From assembly GCF_001864835.1 (NCBI RefSeq), contig NZ_MJGI01000025.1:559184-623183 (forward strand): a DNA stretch of 64,000 bases, given 5' to 3'. Within the stretch, counting starts at the first letter, position 1; each line of letters begins with the position of its first letter. A program made the translations under genes and the position numbers. The stretch is from Curtobacterium sp. MCBA15_001 (GTDB lineage Bacteria; Actinomycetota; Actinomycetes; Actinomycetales; Microbacteriaceae). Positions 7,965 to 15,915 of this stretch are shown here, one piece after another. The notes beneath the pieces are model-generated. The model did not search any database, was not told where the DNA came from, and worked only from the letters and a program-made list of their open reading frames with translations.

Positions 7965-8462
7965 TCACGGCGCCGACGTGATGACCACCGCATCGCCGTC
8001 GGCCAACACCAGGAGTTCGCTGGTGATGCGTTCGCGGAGGACGTCGTGCCTCGCACCGAGGGCGTTCGCGGGGTCGTGCCAACGGTCGGCGTCGTAGAGC
8101 CACACCGGACGCGTCACGAGCGACGGGGGCTCCCACGCGTACCGCGGCCAGACGTGCGCGTGCACGAGCGGGTCCGTGTTGCCGAGCACCTCGAGGTTCA
8201 CGCGTCGGAACGCCGGGTCAGAGCTGCGGCAGGCCCGCTCGACGGCGGTGGCGAGCAGGTCGGCGTCGGCGAGGAACTGCACGCGGGCGGCACGGGGCAT
8301 GTCGGCCAAGGAACTGGCTCGCGGGTCCTTCCCGAGCAGCACGCAGTAGCCCGGCAGGAACTGCACGTCGCCGATCACCGCGAAGCCCCCTGCGAGTTCC
8401 GCGAGCACAGTGGGGTTCTCGCCGCGGTGCGCAGCGGCGATCCGGTCCCTGCGCCAGTCCAC
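7965..8462 (-). CDS. HIT-like (diadenosine tetraphosphate hydrolase-type) protein
   Basis: The 165-residue protein has the HIT-fold signature region NLEVLGNTDPLVHAHVWPRY. The first two histidines of the triad (HAH) are present, but the third position, His in classical HIT enzymes and Gln in GalT, is Trp. N-terminally it has FLPGYCVLLGKDPRASSLAD, also HIT-like. It may hydrolyse dinucleoside polyphosphates or other nucleotides; the altered triad makes this uncertain. TAGGTT ends six bases before its GTG start. Confidence 0.68.
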   Translation of the reverse strand: MDWRRDRIAAAHRGENPTVLAELAGGFAVIGDVQFLPGYCVLLGKDPRASSLADMPRAARVQFLADADLLATAVERACRSSDPAFRRVNLEVLGNTDPLVHAHVWPRYAWEPPSLVTRPVWLYDADRWHDPANALGARHDVLRERITSELLVLADGDAVVITSAP

Positions 8463-8505
8463 GATGCGAACCTACCCGACGGGCCTCACACCGGAACAGC
8501 GGCAG

Positions 8506-8976
8506 TCATGCGCCCTGCAAGCGGTCGTCCAGCGCACGAGACCACGCCACTTCGGTCTCGATCTGGCCGGTCCGGACGAAGAGTCGCACCTGGTGGGTGT
8601 CGGGGAGCACTGTAGCCAGGTCGTGCCGGTCGGCATCGACGAAGCCGAGACGTTGCCAGAACGGCCCCGACCTCCGCGAGAACAGCCAGGCGCGCGACGC
8701 GCCTGCCTGCGCCGCCCGGTCGAGTGCGAACCCGGCGAGGCGCGACCCGGCTCCGGCCGAGCGACGGTCTGCCGCGACTGCGACGCTTCGGATCAGCGCG
8801 TGTCCACCGTCGTGACTCAGCTCGAAGCCGGTGCTGCCGACCACGGTTCCCGACTCGTCCCGTTCGATCCAGAGCCGGACCGTCGGCTCGTCGAGACCAG
8901 CGAGGGTGAGGTCGGCGGCTCGGAGGAACGCACGGAGCCCGTCCACGTCGCGCGCGGTCACGGCGTCGATCGTCAT
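8506..8976 (-). CDS. GNAT family N-acetyltransferase (ArsN2/N-acetylglutamate synthase-like)
   Basis: The 156-residue protein matches the short GNAT type in which a glutamate (here DE at 29-30) precedes VRLWIERDESGTVVGSTGFE. This is followed by ALIRSVAVAADRRSAGAGSR (acetyl-CoA loop) and FWQRLGF near the end. That layout is typical of ArsN2-like or amino-acid N-acetyltransferase proteins. The first codons overlap the stop of the upstream GNAT gene by four bases, so the two acetyltransferases form an operon. Confidence 0.75.
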   Translation of the reverse strand: MTIDAVTARDVDGLRAFLRAADLTLAGLDEPTVRLWIERDESGTVVGSTGFELSHDGGHALIRSVAVAADRRSAGAGSRLAGFALDRAAQAGASRAWLFSRRSGPFWQRLGFVDADRHDLATVLPDTHQVRLFVRTGQIETEVAWSRALDDRLQGA

Positions 8977-9374
8977 CGCCCTTCCACGAGGTCCATGCCG
9001 GGCGCGCTGTCCGCTCGGGGCGCGAAGCCATGCCGTTCGTAGAACGCGGCACGGCCCCGGGCCGCGAACGGCTGGACGTCGTGGACGCCGCGTCGGCGGG
9101 CCTCGTCGACCAGCCGAGCGAGAACCTCACCTCCGACGCCCGCACCTCTGGCGTCCTCCGCGACGAGCATCTCCGTCACGAACGCACGGAGCGCCCCGTC
9201 GCTGACGATCCGACCCATGCCGATCAGACGACCGGTGTCGTCACGCACGGTGCAGACGACCCAGGTCCCAGCGAGGGCCCGCTCGAACCGGTCCAACGTC
9301 CAGTCGGCCCACCCGGTCTCGTCGTACAGGGCCTTGAACTCCATCGCGGTCGGCGCGGAGAAGGAGGAGTCCAT
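8973..9374 (-). CDS. GNAT family N-acetyltransferase
   Basis: The product is 133 residues from the ATG at 9374 (MDSSFSAPTAMEFKALYDET). The GNAT pattern is clear: WVVCTVRDDTGRLIGMGRIV, EMLVAEDARGAGVGGEVLAR and YERHGF near the end. An in-frame ATG 36 bp upstream would add a basic stretch with no family resemblance. It is the first gene of a two-gene acetyltransferase operon (ATGA overlap with the gene at 8976) and lies just beyond the 3' end of the flagellar cluster. Confidence 0.8.
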   Translation of the reverse strand: MDSSFSAPTAMEFKALYDETGWADWTLDRFERALAGTWVVCTVRDDTGRLIGMGRIVSDGALRAFVTEMLVAEDARGAGVGGEVLARLVDEARRRGVHDVQPFAARGRAAFYERHGFAPRADSAPGMDLVEGR

Positions 9375-9491
9375 GACCGCACCGTACCGGTGGTGGACGC
9401 CCCTGCACACGGGCGAGCGCGCCCGGCACCGGCCGACCGGCGAGCAGCAGGCCGCAGCCCGCGGGCCGCAGCCCGCAGGACGGCCCGCCGC
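9375..9491. other. intergenic, 3' side of the flagellar operon, with a 13 bp tandem repeat
   Basis: This 117 bp gap separates the end of flgE from the GNAT operon. It is GC-rich and contains GGCCGCAGCCCGC at 9450-9462 and again at 9464-9476. It can form GC-rich secondary structure, but a classical terminator with a T run is not visible. No gene is seen here. Confidence 0.5.
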
Positions 9492-10667
9492 CTACCGCTT
9501 CAGGTTCGTCAGCTCCTGCAGCACCTCGTCCGAGGTCGTGATGATGCGTGCGTTCGCCTGGAACCCGCGCTGCGCGACGATCAGGTTCGTGAACTCCTGC
9601 GACAGGTCCACGTTCGACATCTCGAGCGTGCCGGCTGCCAGCGAACCGATGCCGGCGGATCCGGGGACGCCGACCTGGGCCTGGCCGGAGTTGGCGGTGG
9701 CGCGGTAGCCCGAGGCACCGGTCTTCTCGAGGCCGGCCGGGTTGGCGAAGGTCGCCAGGGCGATGCGGCCGAGGGCGAGCGAGGACCCGTTGGAGAACGT
9801 CCCCATCACGGTGCCGTCCTTCGAGATGGTGTAGTTCTGCAGCGAGCCGGCCTCGTGTCCGTTCTGGGACGAGATCGACGCGGTGTTGAGCGCCGCGAAC
9901 CCGGACAGCTGCGTCATGTCGACCGTGATGCCGCCGACCGCCAGGGTCGACCCGGCGGTGATCTTGCCGTCGGCGCCGAACGCGATGGTGCCGGTCGCGG
10001 CGGTGCCCTGCCCGTTCGAGGCGGACACGCTCCAGCCGTCGGTGGTGCGGGTGTAGGCCAACGACAGCGTGTGCTTGGTGCCGTACTGGTCGTACACGGT
10101 GGCGTCGCGGTTCAGGGTCTCGCCGACGGCGGTGTCGGAGGGCAGGTTGCCGGAGACGGTGGCCGAGGTGGTGGCGGTGGCGGGTGCGGCAGCCTGCAAC
10201 GGCAGCGTGATGTCGGAGAGCGCTCCGCCGTCGTTGACCACGCCGTTCGTGGCGGAGTAGCCCTGCACGATCTTGCCGTCGGCGCTGACCAGACGGCCGT
10301 TCGCGTCGAAGTCGAACGCGCCGGCGCGGCTGTACACGGTGTCGTTGCCCAGGCGGGTGACGAAGAAGCCGTCGCCGGAGATCATCAGGTCGGTGGCCTT
10401 GCCGGTCGCCTGCGCGGAGCCCTGTGCGAAGTTGGTCGAGACGCCGGCGACCTGCACGCCGAGGCCGATCTGCGCGGGGTTGGTCCCGCCGATGCCGGTC
10501 TGCGGTCCGCCGGCACCCTGGGTCATCTGCGACAGGGTGTCCTGGAACACGGTGGTCGAGGCCTTGAAGCCGACCGTGTTGACGTTGGCGATGTTGTTGC
10601 CCGTGACGTCGAGCATCTCCTGGTGGGAGCGGAGGCCGGAGATCCCGGAGTAGAGCGAGCGGAGCAT
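9492..10667 (-). CDS. flgE: flagellar hook protein FlgE
   Basis: The 391-residue protein starts MLRSLYSGISGLRSHQEMLD and carries the rod/hook N-terminal motif TGNNIANVNTVGFKAS at about 22-37. The C-terminal flg_bbr motif ends in SQEFTNLIVAQRGFQANARI and coiled residues. The central variable part (150-300) is Thr/Ala/Gly-rich, as usual in hook proteins. It polymerises into the hook under the FlgD cap, with length set by FliK. It is the last flagellar gene of the minus-strand operon. A GAAAGGGA box lies just before the ATG. Confidence 0.92.
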   Translation of the reverse strand: MLRSLYSGISGLRSHQEMLDVTGNNIANVNTVGFKASTTVFQDTLSQMTQGAGGPQTGIGGTNPAQIGLGVQVAGVSTNFAQGSAQATGKATDLMISGDGFFVTRLGNDTVYSRAGAFDFDANGRLVSADGKIVQGYSATNGVVNDGGALSDITLPLQAAAPATATTSATVSGNLPSDTAVGETLNRDATVYDQYGTKHTLSLAYTRTTDGWSVSASNGQGTAATGTIAFGADGKITAGSTLAVGGITVDMTQLSGFAALNTASISSQNGHEAGSLQNYTISKDGTVMGTFSNGSSLALGRIALATFANPAGLEKTGASGYRATANSGQAQVGVPGSAGIGSLAAGTLEMSNVDLSQEFTNLIVAQRGFQANARIITTSDEVLQELTNLKR

Positions 10668-10677
10668 GAGGAGTCCC

Positions 10678-10711
10678 TTTCAGAACGGAAGAACGAGGAA
10701 GAACGAGGAAG
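10678..10711. repeat. 10 bp tandem repeat in the flgE leader
   Basis: GAAGAACGAG is repeated directly, followed by a further partial GAAG copy, on the plus strand in the 61 bp gap between flgD and flgE. On the mRNA strand this is a pyrimidine-rich run just before the flgE ribosome-binding site. A role in translation is possible but unproven. Confidence 0.55.
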
Positions 10712-10728
10712 GTGTGGGCGGAGGCAGG

Positions 10729-11157
10729 TCAGGCGGTCTTGATACCGGAGATCACGTCGAGATCGACCTCCTTCCCGTTCACGGTGACGGTCGGCACGCT
10801 CTGCGCGTAGGACACGGCGGTCGCGGTCCCGGTGACGGCTGCACCGGAGGTCGCGTCCGTGTAGCTGACCTGCTTGCCGACGAGGTTCGCGGCAGCGATG
10901 CGCATCTGCAGCGAGAAGTTCTCGTTCCCCGTCGTGGTCTGGTTGGTGATCTGCTCCATCATCGCGAGCTGCGTCTGCTGGCTGATCATCTGGTTGGTGT
11001 CCATCGGCGAGGACGGGTCCTGGTTCTGCAGCTGCGTGACGAGCAGCTTCATGAAGACCTGGGAGTCCATCGTCTGGGACTTCTTCGTGCTGTTCGCGGC
11101 GAGGGCGGCGGCCTGGGTGGCCTGGTCGACGCTGCCGGTGATCCCGTCGAGGGGCAT
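10729..11157 (-). CDS. flgD: flagellar hook capping protein FlgD
   Basis: The 142-residue protein shows the FlgD N-terminal signature QVFMKLLVTQLQNQDPSSPM followed by the Q/T-rich ISQQTQLAMMEQI segment. It is shorter than enteric FlgD and lacks the large C-terminal FlgD/Tudor region, as in many Gram-positive versions. It caps the growing hook and is needed for FlgE assembly. It sits between fliK and flgE, in the usual order. An AAGGA box precedes the ATG. Confidence 0.9.
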   Translation of the reverse strand: MPLDGITGSVDQATQAAALAANSTKKSQTMDSQVFMKLLVTQLQNQDPSSPMDTNQMISQQTQLAMMEQITNQTTTGNENFSLQMRIAAANLVGKQVSYTDATSGAAVTGTATAVSYAQSVPTVTVNGKEVDLDVISGIKTA

Positions 11158-11182
11158 GGTGGGTTCCTTGTCGTGGTCGGGA

Positions 11183-12784
11183 TCAGGCGAGGACGTCGAG
11201 TCCCGCGGTGCGGACGGTGGTGGTGGCGGGCCGGGCGGGCTCGGTGGTGGCGGGTCGGGCCTCCCGGTCGGCCGGACGTGCTGCCGGACCGCCGGTCGGA
11301 CGGCCGTCGCGCGCCGCGGACTGGTCCGCCGACTGGCCGGGGTGGTTCTGCGAGGACAGGTCGAGGGTGGTCGCGACCGCGCTGCCCTCGCGGCGGAGGT
11401 CCGGCAGGACCTGGCGCACGGCCTCGCGGCCGGCGTCCGACGCAGCGAACAGCTCGACGTGCATGCCGTGCGCGGTGACGTGGGCGCGGACGGTGACCGG
11501 ACCGAGCGAGTCGGGCACGACCTGCACCGTCACCACGTGCTCGCCGGGGCCGGCCTGCGCGAGCGAGAACACGGGTCGGGCGAGCTGCTGGGTGAGCGGG
11601 GCGGGGGTCGCCGCGGGCTGCGCCGCGGACGCCGTGGTGGTGACGGTCGGCGCGGCTGCGGTGGGCAGGGCGAACGGTGCGTCCGGCGTCGCCGTCCCGG
11701 TCGGGAGGCTCGGATCACCCACCACGGACGACCCCGCGTCCGTCCCGCGGTGCGGCTGCACCGCCGTGGTGGCGATGGTCACTGCAGCGGCGGTGGGCGA
11801 GGTCGCGGTGGCTCCGGTCTGCGATGTGGTCGCGGTCGGCGCCGCGAGAGCCGGAACCGCCGCGGCGGCGCCGGTCTGCGAGTCGGCGATGGTCACCGCT
11901 GGCGAGATCCCGTTCGTGACCACGGACGTCGCCGAGACTCGGCCGCGCGGACTGTCTGCGCCGGATGCACCGCCAGTTCCGTCCGCCTGGCCGAGACTCG
12001 GCGCTGCGGCTGCGGCTGTGGCCGTGGCCGTGGCCGTGGCCGTCGGTGCGGTCGGCGCCGCGGACGCGCCAGCGTCCGCCGAGACTCGGCCGCGCGGACT
12101 GTCTGCGCCGGATGCACCGCCAGTTCCATCCGCCTTGCCGAGACTCGGCGCGGCGATCGCGGCAGCGGCAGCAGCGGGTGTGGCGCCGACCGCAGCGGCG
12201 GCGGCAGTGGTCGTCTCGGCAGCGGCCGCCGGGGTCGCGACGCCGGTGCCCGTCGCCGAGACTCGGCCGCGCGGACTGTCTGCACCGGATGCACCCCTCG
12301 TTCCGTCCGCCTGGCCGAGACTCGGCGTGGCGGGCGCAGTCGGCGTGGCGGGCTTGGCGGGCGCGCCGGTCGCGGCCGGGGCGGTGGCCGTCGCCGGCAC
12401 CGCCAACCCGAGCAGGGCGGCGAGTCCGGCGGCCTGACCAGCGGCGGCGCCGGCAGTGCCGGCGGCGCCGACAGCGCCGTCGGTCGTCGTCGTCGGAGCG
12501 TCGACCGGGCCTGACCCCGAGGTCGATCCCGACGCCGAAGCCGAGCCCGAGCCCGCAACCGAGCCAGCACCCGAACTGGCGTCGGCAGCGGCACCGGACG
12601 CCGTCTTCCGCGCCGATCCGTGCCGCGCGCCGGACTCGGCACCAGCGGCACCGGCGGCACCGGCGGCGGTCATCGCGGCGTCGAAGCCCGCGGTCGCCGC
12701 GCCGGGAGCACCCTCGGTCCCCGTCGCCCGGGCCCGCCCCGCGACAGCCGAGGCTCCGGGTGCGATCGTCATCGTCGGGCTCAT
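11183..12784 (-). CDS. fliK: flagellar hook-length control protein FliK
   Basis: The 533-residue protein has a long low-complexity Ala/Thr/Ser/Gly region (about 1-400) and a C-terminal Flg_hook domain. That domain includes GEHVVTVQVVPDSLGPVTVR, VRAHVTAHGMHVELFAASDA and a VLPDLRREGS segment. FliK measures hook length and switches export specificity. Three 72 bp near-identical in-frame insertions lie in the linker (see repeats). The ATG overlaps the stop of the upstream hydrolase gene (ATGA). The linker is poorly conserved in this family, so the name rests on the C-terminal domain and the gene order. Confidence 0.88.
   Translation of the reverse strand: MSPTMTIAPGASAVAGRARATGTEGAPGAATAGFDAAMTAAGAAGAAGAESGARHGSARKTASGAAADASSGAGSVAGSGSASASGSTSGSGPVDAPTTTTDGAVGAAGTAGAAAGQAAGLAALLGLAVPATATAPAATGAPAKPATPTAPATPSLGQADGTRGASGADSPRGRVSATGTGVATPAAAAETTTAAAAAVGATPAAAAAAIAAPSLGKADGTGGASGADSPRGRVSADAGASAAPTAPTATATATATAAAAAPSLGQADGTGGASGADSPRGRVSATSVVTNGISPAVTIADSQTGAAAAVPALAAPTATTSQTGATATSPTAAAVTIATTAVQPHRGTDAGSSVVGDPSLPTGTATPDAPFALPTAAAPTVTTTASAAQPAATPAPLTQQLARPVFSLAQAGPGEHVVTVQVVPDSLGPVTVRAHVTAHGMHVELFAASDAGREAVRQVLPDLRREGSAVATTLDLSSQNHPGQSADQSAARDGRPTGGPAARPADREARPATTEPARPATTTVRTAGLDVLA
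11931..12002. repeat. 72 bp palindrome-bounded element inside fliK, copy A
   Basis: The unit starts and ends with the 13 bp palindrome GCCGAGACTCGGC and is exactly 24 codons long. Copies B and C share it with only a few substitutions, including at third codon positions, which suggests recent copying. On the coding strand it reads as PSLGQADGTGGASGADSPRG plus RVSA. Confidence 0.85.
12078..12149. repeat. 72 bp palindrome-bounded element inside fliK, copy B
   Basis: This has the same length, frame and end palindromes as copy A. Two bases differ near the 3' end (CCATCCGCCTTG against CCGTCCGCCTGG), changing one residue (Lys for Gln). Confidence 0.85.
12255..12326. repeat. 72 bp palindrome-bounded element inside fliK, copy C
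   Basis: This has the same length, frame and end palindromes as copies A and B, with a few central substitutions (GCACCCCTCGTTCC for GCACCGCCAGTTCC). The Ala-rich sequence between copies is not itself repeated. Confidence 0.85.
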
Positions 12785-13509
12785 GCGGCACGCCCCGACT
12801 GCATCAGTGACATCAGCGCAGCGGTCTGCAGGTCGGTCCCGGACCCGGCGCCACCCGGGGAGGACGCCGCCGACGCAGCAGCCGATGCGGCCTTCGTCGC
12901 GGCGGCGTCCTGCGCGGACGGGACGATGCGCCGGATCGTGGCGATGTCCGAGTCCTTGTACCAGTTGTCCACGATGCGGACGTCCTTGCCCGGACGAGGA
13001 GCGTGCAGCACCTTGCCGTCGCCGACGTAGATCACGACGTGCCCCTCGCCCTTCGGGATGATCAGGTCTCCGGGCTGCGCCTGCGCCAACGAGGGCACGG
13101 CGACGCCCATCTTCGCCTGGTCCGGCACGACGCGCGGCATGGTCACCCCGAGGTCCTTGAACACGGTCTGCACCAGGCCCGAGCAGTCCATGCCCGCGGT
13201 GGTGGTCCCGCCGAACACGTAGGGCACACCGAGGTACTTCTTCGCGTCCGCCACGACGTCGTCGCCCGTGGCGCCGCTGCCCGTCGCGACGGTGCCCTTG
13301 CCGGCATCGACGGACGTTGCTGGTGCAGCGCCCGCGGCGGCGGTCCCGCCGGCGGTCGTCGTGGCGGCCATCGTCGCGTCGAACGCCGAGGACGCAGACG
13401 CGGCAGACGATGCGGCGGACGACGATGCGGCATGCGCCGATCCGCCCTGCAGCGTGTCGATCTGGGAGCGGATCTCGGAGATCCGGCTCAGGACGGCATC
13501 CAGGCTCAT
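12781..13509 (-). CDS. NlpC/P60 peptidoglycan hydrolase in the flagellar operon
   Basis: The 242-residue protein starts MSLDAVLSRISEIRSQIDTL, has an Ala/Ser-rich linker (28-80) and an NlpC/P60 domain at about 85-200. The domain shows AKKYLGVPYVFGG, catalytic Cys in AGMDCSGLVQ, His in GEGHVVIYVG and a third polar residue in KVLHAP. The family cuts the gamma-D-Glu to diamino acid or nearby peptide bonds of the wall. No signal peptide is seen. Sitting between fliJ and fliK, it is well placed to open the wall for rod growth and may be exported by the flagellar system, the job done elsewhere by FlgJ. It overlaps both neighbours by ATGA. Confidence 0.85.
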   Translation of the reverse strand: MSLDAVLSRISEIRSQIDTLQGGSAHAASSSAASSAASASSAFDATMAATTTAGGTAAAGAAPATSVDAGKGTVATGSGATGDDVVADAKKYLGVPYVFGGTTTAGMDCSGLVQTVFKDLGVTMPRVVPDQAKMGVAVPSLAQAQPGDLIIPKGEGHVVIYVGDGKVLHAPRPGKDVRIVDNWYKDSDIATIRRIVPSAQDAAATKAASAAASAASSPGGAGSGTDLQTAALMSLMQSGRAA

Positions 13510-13940
13510 CGGGTCCCCCCTTCGGTGCAGCTGCGTGCCGCGATCTCGTCGAGTGCGTTCTGTTCGGTGCGGAGTTCCTCGGCCGTGGTGCGCTCGGTGT
13601 GCTGCTCCTCGAGCTTCTCGAGCCCGAGGGCCGACCGACGTGCCGCGGTGTACTCGTCCTGCGCGCGTGCAGCGTCGGTGCGGCGCTGCTCGACCACGAC
13701 GTCGAGCTCGCGCAGCATCCCCCGCGTCGCGGCCCGTGCGGCGGCGACGGCACTGAGGGTCGCCGCGTCCTCGATCGGCATCGCGGTGCCGGTCTCCTCG
13801 AGGGTGCGACGGGCGGCGATCCGGGCGTCGGCGGCCTCGCGGACGCGGTCGTTCGCGGACGCCAGGGTCGCGGCGGCGCGGTCCTGTTCGGTGTGGCGCA
13901 GACGCAGGAGCCCGGCGAGCGGGAAGCGCTTCGGCATCAT
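13506..13940 (-). CDS. fliJ: flagellar export chaperone FliJ
   Basis: The 144-residue protein begins MMPKRFPLAGLLRLRHTEQD and is almost wholly charged alpha-helix suited to coiled coil. This is the FliJ layout: a rod that binds the FliI ring and FlhA and escorts export cargo. The sequence is weakly conserved, so the call leans on length, heptad-rich composition and position straight after fliI. The ATG overlaps the fliI stop (ATGA). Confidence 0.82.
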   Translation of the reverse strand: MMPKRFPLAGLLRLRHTEQDRAAATLASANDRVREAADARIAARRTLEETGTAMPIEDAATLSAVAAARAATRGMLRELDVVVEQRRTDAARAQDEYTAARRSALGLEKLEEQHTERTTAEELRTEQNALDEIAARSCTEGGTR

Positions 13941-15265
13941 GCACCTCCGAGGGTGCGGACCAGGTCGCCCAGGCGCTGCCACGAGTCGTCCGCCGTGGCG
14001 CGCTCGTCCATGCCCTGGCGCAGGAACGCGTCGATCGCGCCCTGGTGCTCGACCGCGGCGTCCACCAGCGGGTTCGACCCGCGCTGGTACGCCCCGACGT
14101 CGAGCAGGTCCTGCGCGGCCTTGCGTGCGGCCATCACCGAGCGCAGCCCGGTCGCCGCCGCACGCTGCTCGGGCGAGGTCACCTTCGAGGCCACGCGGGA
14201 GATCGACCCGAGGGCGTCGACGGAGGGGAAGTGTCCGGTCACGGCGAGCTTGCGGTCGAGGACGACGTGGCCGTCCAGGATGCTGCGCGCGGCGTCGGCG
14301 ATCGGTTCGTTGTGATCGTCGCCGTCCACCAGCACGGTGTAGATCCCGGTGATGCTGCCGACGCGGTCGGTCCCGGCCCGTTCGAGCAGCCCGGCGAGGA
14401 CGGAGAAGGTCGACGGCGGGTACCCCCGGGTGGCTGGCGGCTCCCCCACGGACAGCCCGATCTCGCGCTGCGCCATCGCGACGCGGGTCAGCGAGTCCAT
14501 CATGAGGACGACGTCCTGCCCGGCGTCGCGGAACGACTCAGCGATGCGGGTGGCGACGAACGCGGCACGCAGGCGCATCAGGGCGGGCTCGTCGGAGGTC
14601 GACACGACGACGATCGACCGGGCGAGGCCCTCCGCACCGAGGTCGTCCTCCAGGAACTCCCGCACCTCGCGGCCACGCTCGCCGACCAGGGCGATGACGT
14701 TCACGGCCGCGTCGCTCCCCCGCGCGATCATCGACAGCAACGACGACTTGCCCACGCCGGACCCCGCGAACAGGCCCATGCGCTGCCCGCGCCCGACGGT
14801 CGTCAGCGTGTCGAGCACGCGGACACCGAGCTGCATCGGCGTGTCGATGCGGGTACGGGCCATCGCGTTCGGTGTGACGTGGTCGAGGTCCACCCAGGCA
14901 TCGGCGTCCAGCGGTCCGCGGTCGTCGATCGGCCGACCGAGCCCATCGAGCACCCGCCCGAACAGGCCGGCGCCGGTCGGCACGAGCACGGGGCGTCCGG
15001 TGGGACGGGCGGGCATGCCGGCGGTCACACCGGTCAGGCGGCCGAGCGGCATGCAGCGCACACCGTCCGCGTCCGTGGCGACGACCTCGACGGCCGTCTG
15101 TGGTCCGTCCTCACGGCCGACGAGCACGACCTCGCCGACGCTCACGTCGAGACCGGCGACGGTCAGCCCGAGGCCGACGGCGCTCGTCACGACCCCGACC
15201 CGCTGCGGTGCGGCGAGGGCGACGGCGGCGTCGAGCGCGCGCGGTCGCAGGAGCGTCGCGGTCAT
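13937..15265 (-). CDS. fliI: flagellum-specific ATPase FliI
   Basis: The 442-residue protein is a rotary-type export ATPase. It has Walker A GLFAGSGVGKSSL near residue 165, Walker B VVLMMDSLTRVAMAQREIGL near 250 and the ERAGTDRVGSITGIYTVL segment. These match the F1-beta/FliI family across its full length. It forms a hexamer at the base of the export gate with FliH and FliJ. The ATG overlaps fliH by ATGA. Confidence 0.95.
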   Translation of the reverse strand: MTATLLRPRALDAAVALAAPQRVGVVTSAVGLGLTVAGLDVSVGEVVLVGREDGPQTAVEVVATDADGVRCMPLGRLTGVTAGMPARPTGRPVLVPTGAGLFGRVLDGLGRPIDDRGPLDADAWVDLDHVTPNAMARTRIDTPMQLGVRVLDTLTTVGRGQRMGLFAGSGVGKSSLLSMIARGSDAAVNVIALVGERGREVREFLEDDLGAEGLARSIVVVSTSDEPALMRLRAAFVATRIAESFRDAGQDVVLMMDSLTRVAMAQREIGLSVGEPPATRGYPPSTFSVLAGLLERAGTDRVGSITGIYTVLVDGDDHNEPIADAARSILDGHVVLDRKLAVTGHFPSVDALGSISRVASKVTSPEQRAAATGLRSVMAARKAAQDLLDVGAYQRGSNPLVDAAVEHQGAIDAFLRQGMDERATADDSWQRLGDLVRTLGGA

Positions 15266-15915
15266 GCCGTGACCCCCAGCGCGTCGGCCGCGCGGGCCAG
15301 GGCGGTGCTGATGCGCGCGTCGAGCATGCCGTCCGGCAGGTCGACGACGGCGTCCCCGTCGGACAGCGCCGGGTCGGCCTGCACCGCGACCGGCAGGTCG
15401 AGGTCGGCCACCGCGGCGGCGTCCGCCGGGCTGAGCCGGACCGCGACGGCGAGCCGGTGGTCCACCAGCGCGAGCGCACGGCGGACCGTCGCTTCCGCGC
15501 CGGAGTCGACCCGGTCCTCCAGGACGACAGCACCGACGGGACCTGCGGAACCGGACGGGGCCGGACGGGAGGACCGGATCGCGTACCCGACGGCGGCCTC
15601 GGCCAGCTCCATGGCGGCTTCCACGACGGAGCGTTCCGCGGACTCGAGGACCGGGACGGTCCGCGCGACGAGCGCGTCCGTCATCGCGCCGAGGACGGCG
15701 AGTCGGCGTGCCGCCTCGGCCTCGAGCTGCGCGACGCGGTGCGCGTGCACGGCCGACAGCTCGGCCCGCAGCGCCTCGGTCTCGGCCTGCGCCGCACGCA
15801 GACCGGCGGCGTACCCGGCGGCGTGTCCCCGGACCTCGGCACTGGCGATGCGGCCCTGCAACCCGGCGTCGGCGACGACGGGGAACGCGAGCGGGGCGAA
15901 GGCGGTGTCAGTCAA
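15262..15915 (-). CDS. fliH: flagellar assembly protein FliH
   Basis: The 217-residue protein has a Gly/Ala helix start (GHAAGYAAGLRAAQ, the FliH AxxxG-type repeat). A long helix follows, then a C-terminal V/A-ATPase stator-like domain (VRRALALVDHRLAVAVRLSP). FliH regulates FliI and links it to the C-ring. The sequence is divergent, so the name relies on this layout and on position between fliG and fliI. It overlaps fliG by eight bases. Confidence 0.85.
   Translation of the reverse strand: MTDTAFAPLAFPVVADAGLQGRIASAEVRGHAAGYAAGLRAAQAETEALRAELSAVHAHRVAQLEAEAARRLAVLGAMTDALVARTVPVLESAERSVVEAAMELAEAAVGYAIRSSRPAPSGSAGPVGAVVLEDRVDSGAEATVRRALALVDHRLAVAVRLSPADAAAVADLDLPVAVQADPALSDGDAVVDLPDGMLDARISTALARAADALGVTA

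Noticed and set aside
12255..12326. 72 bp elements as attachment sites or an insertion sequence end
   Set aside because: No integrase or transposase is nearby, the three units are equal in length and in frame, and there is no cargo between them.
11677..12810. Long open frames opposite fliK encoding Arg/Pro- or Ala-rich proteins
   Set aside because: They are shadow frames of the GC-rich, Ala-rich fliK linker, have no family resemblance and no ribosome-binding site.
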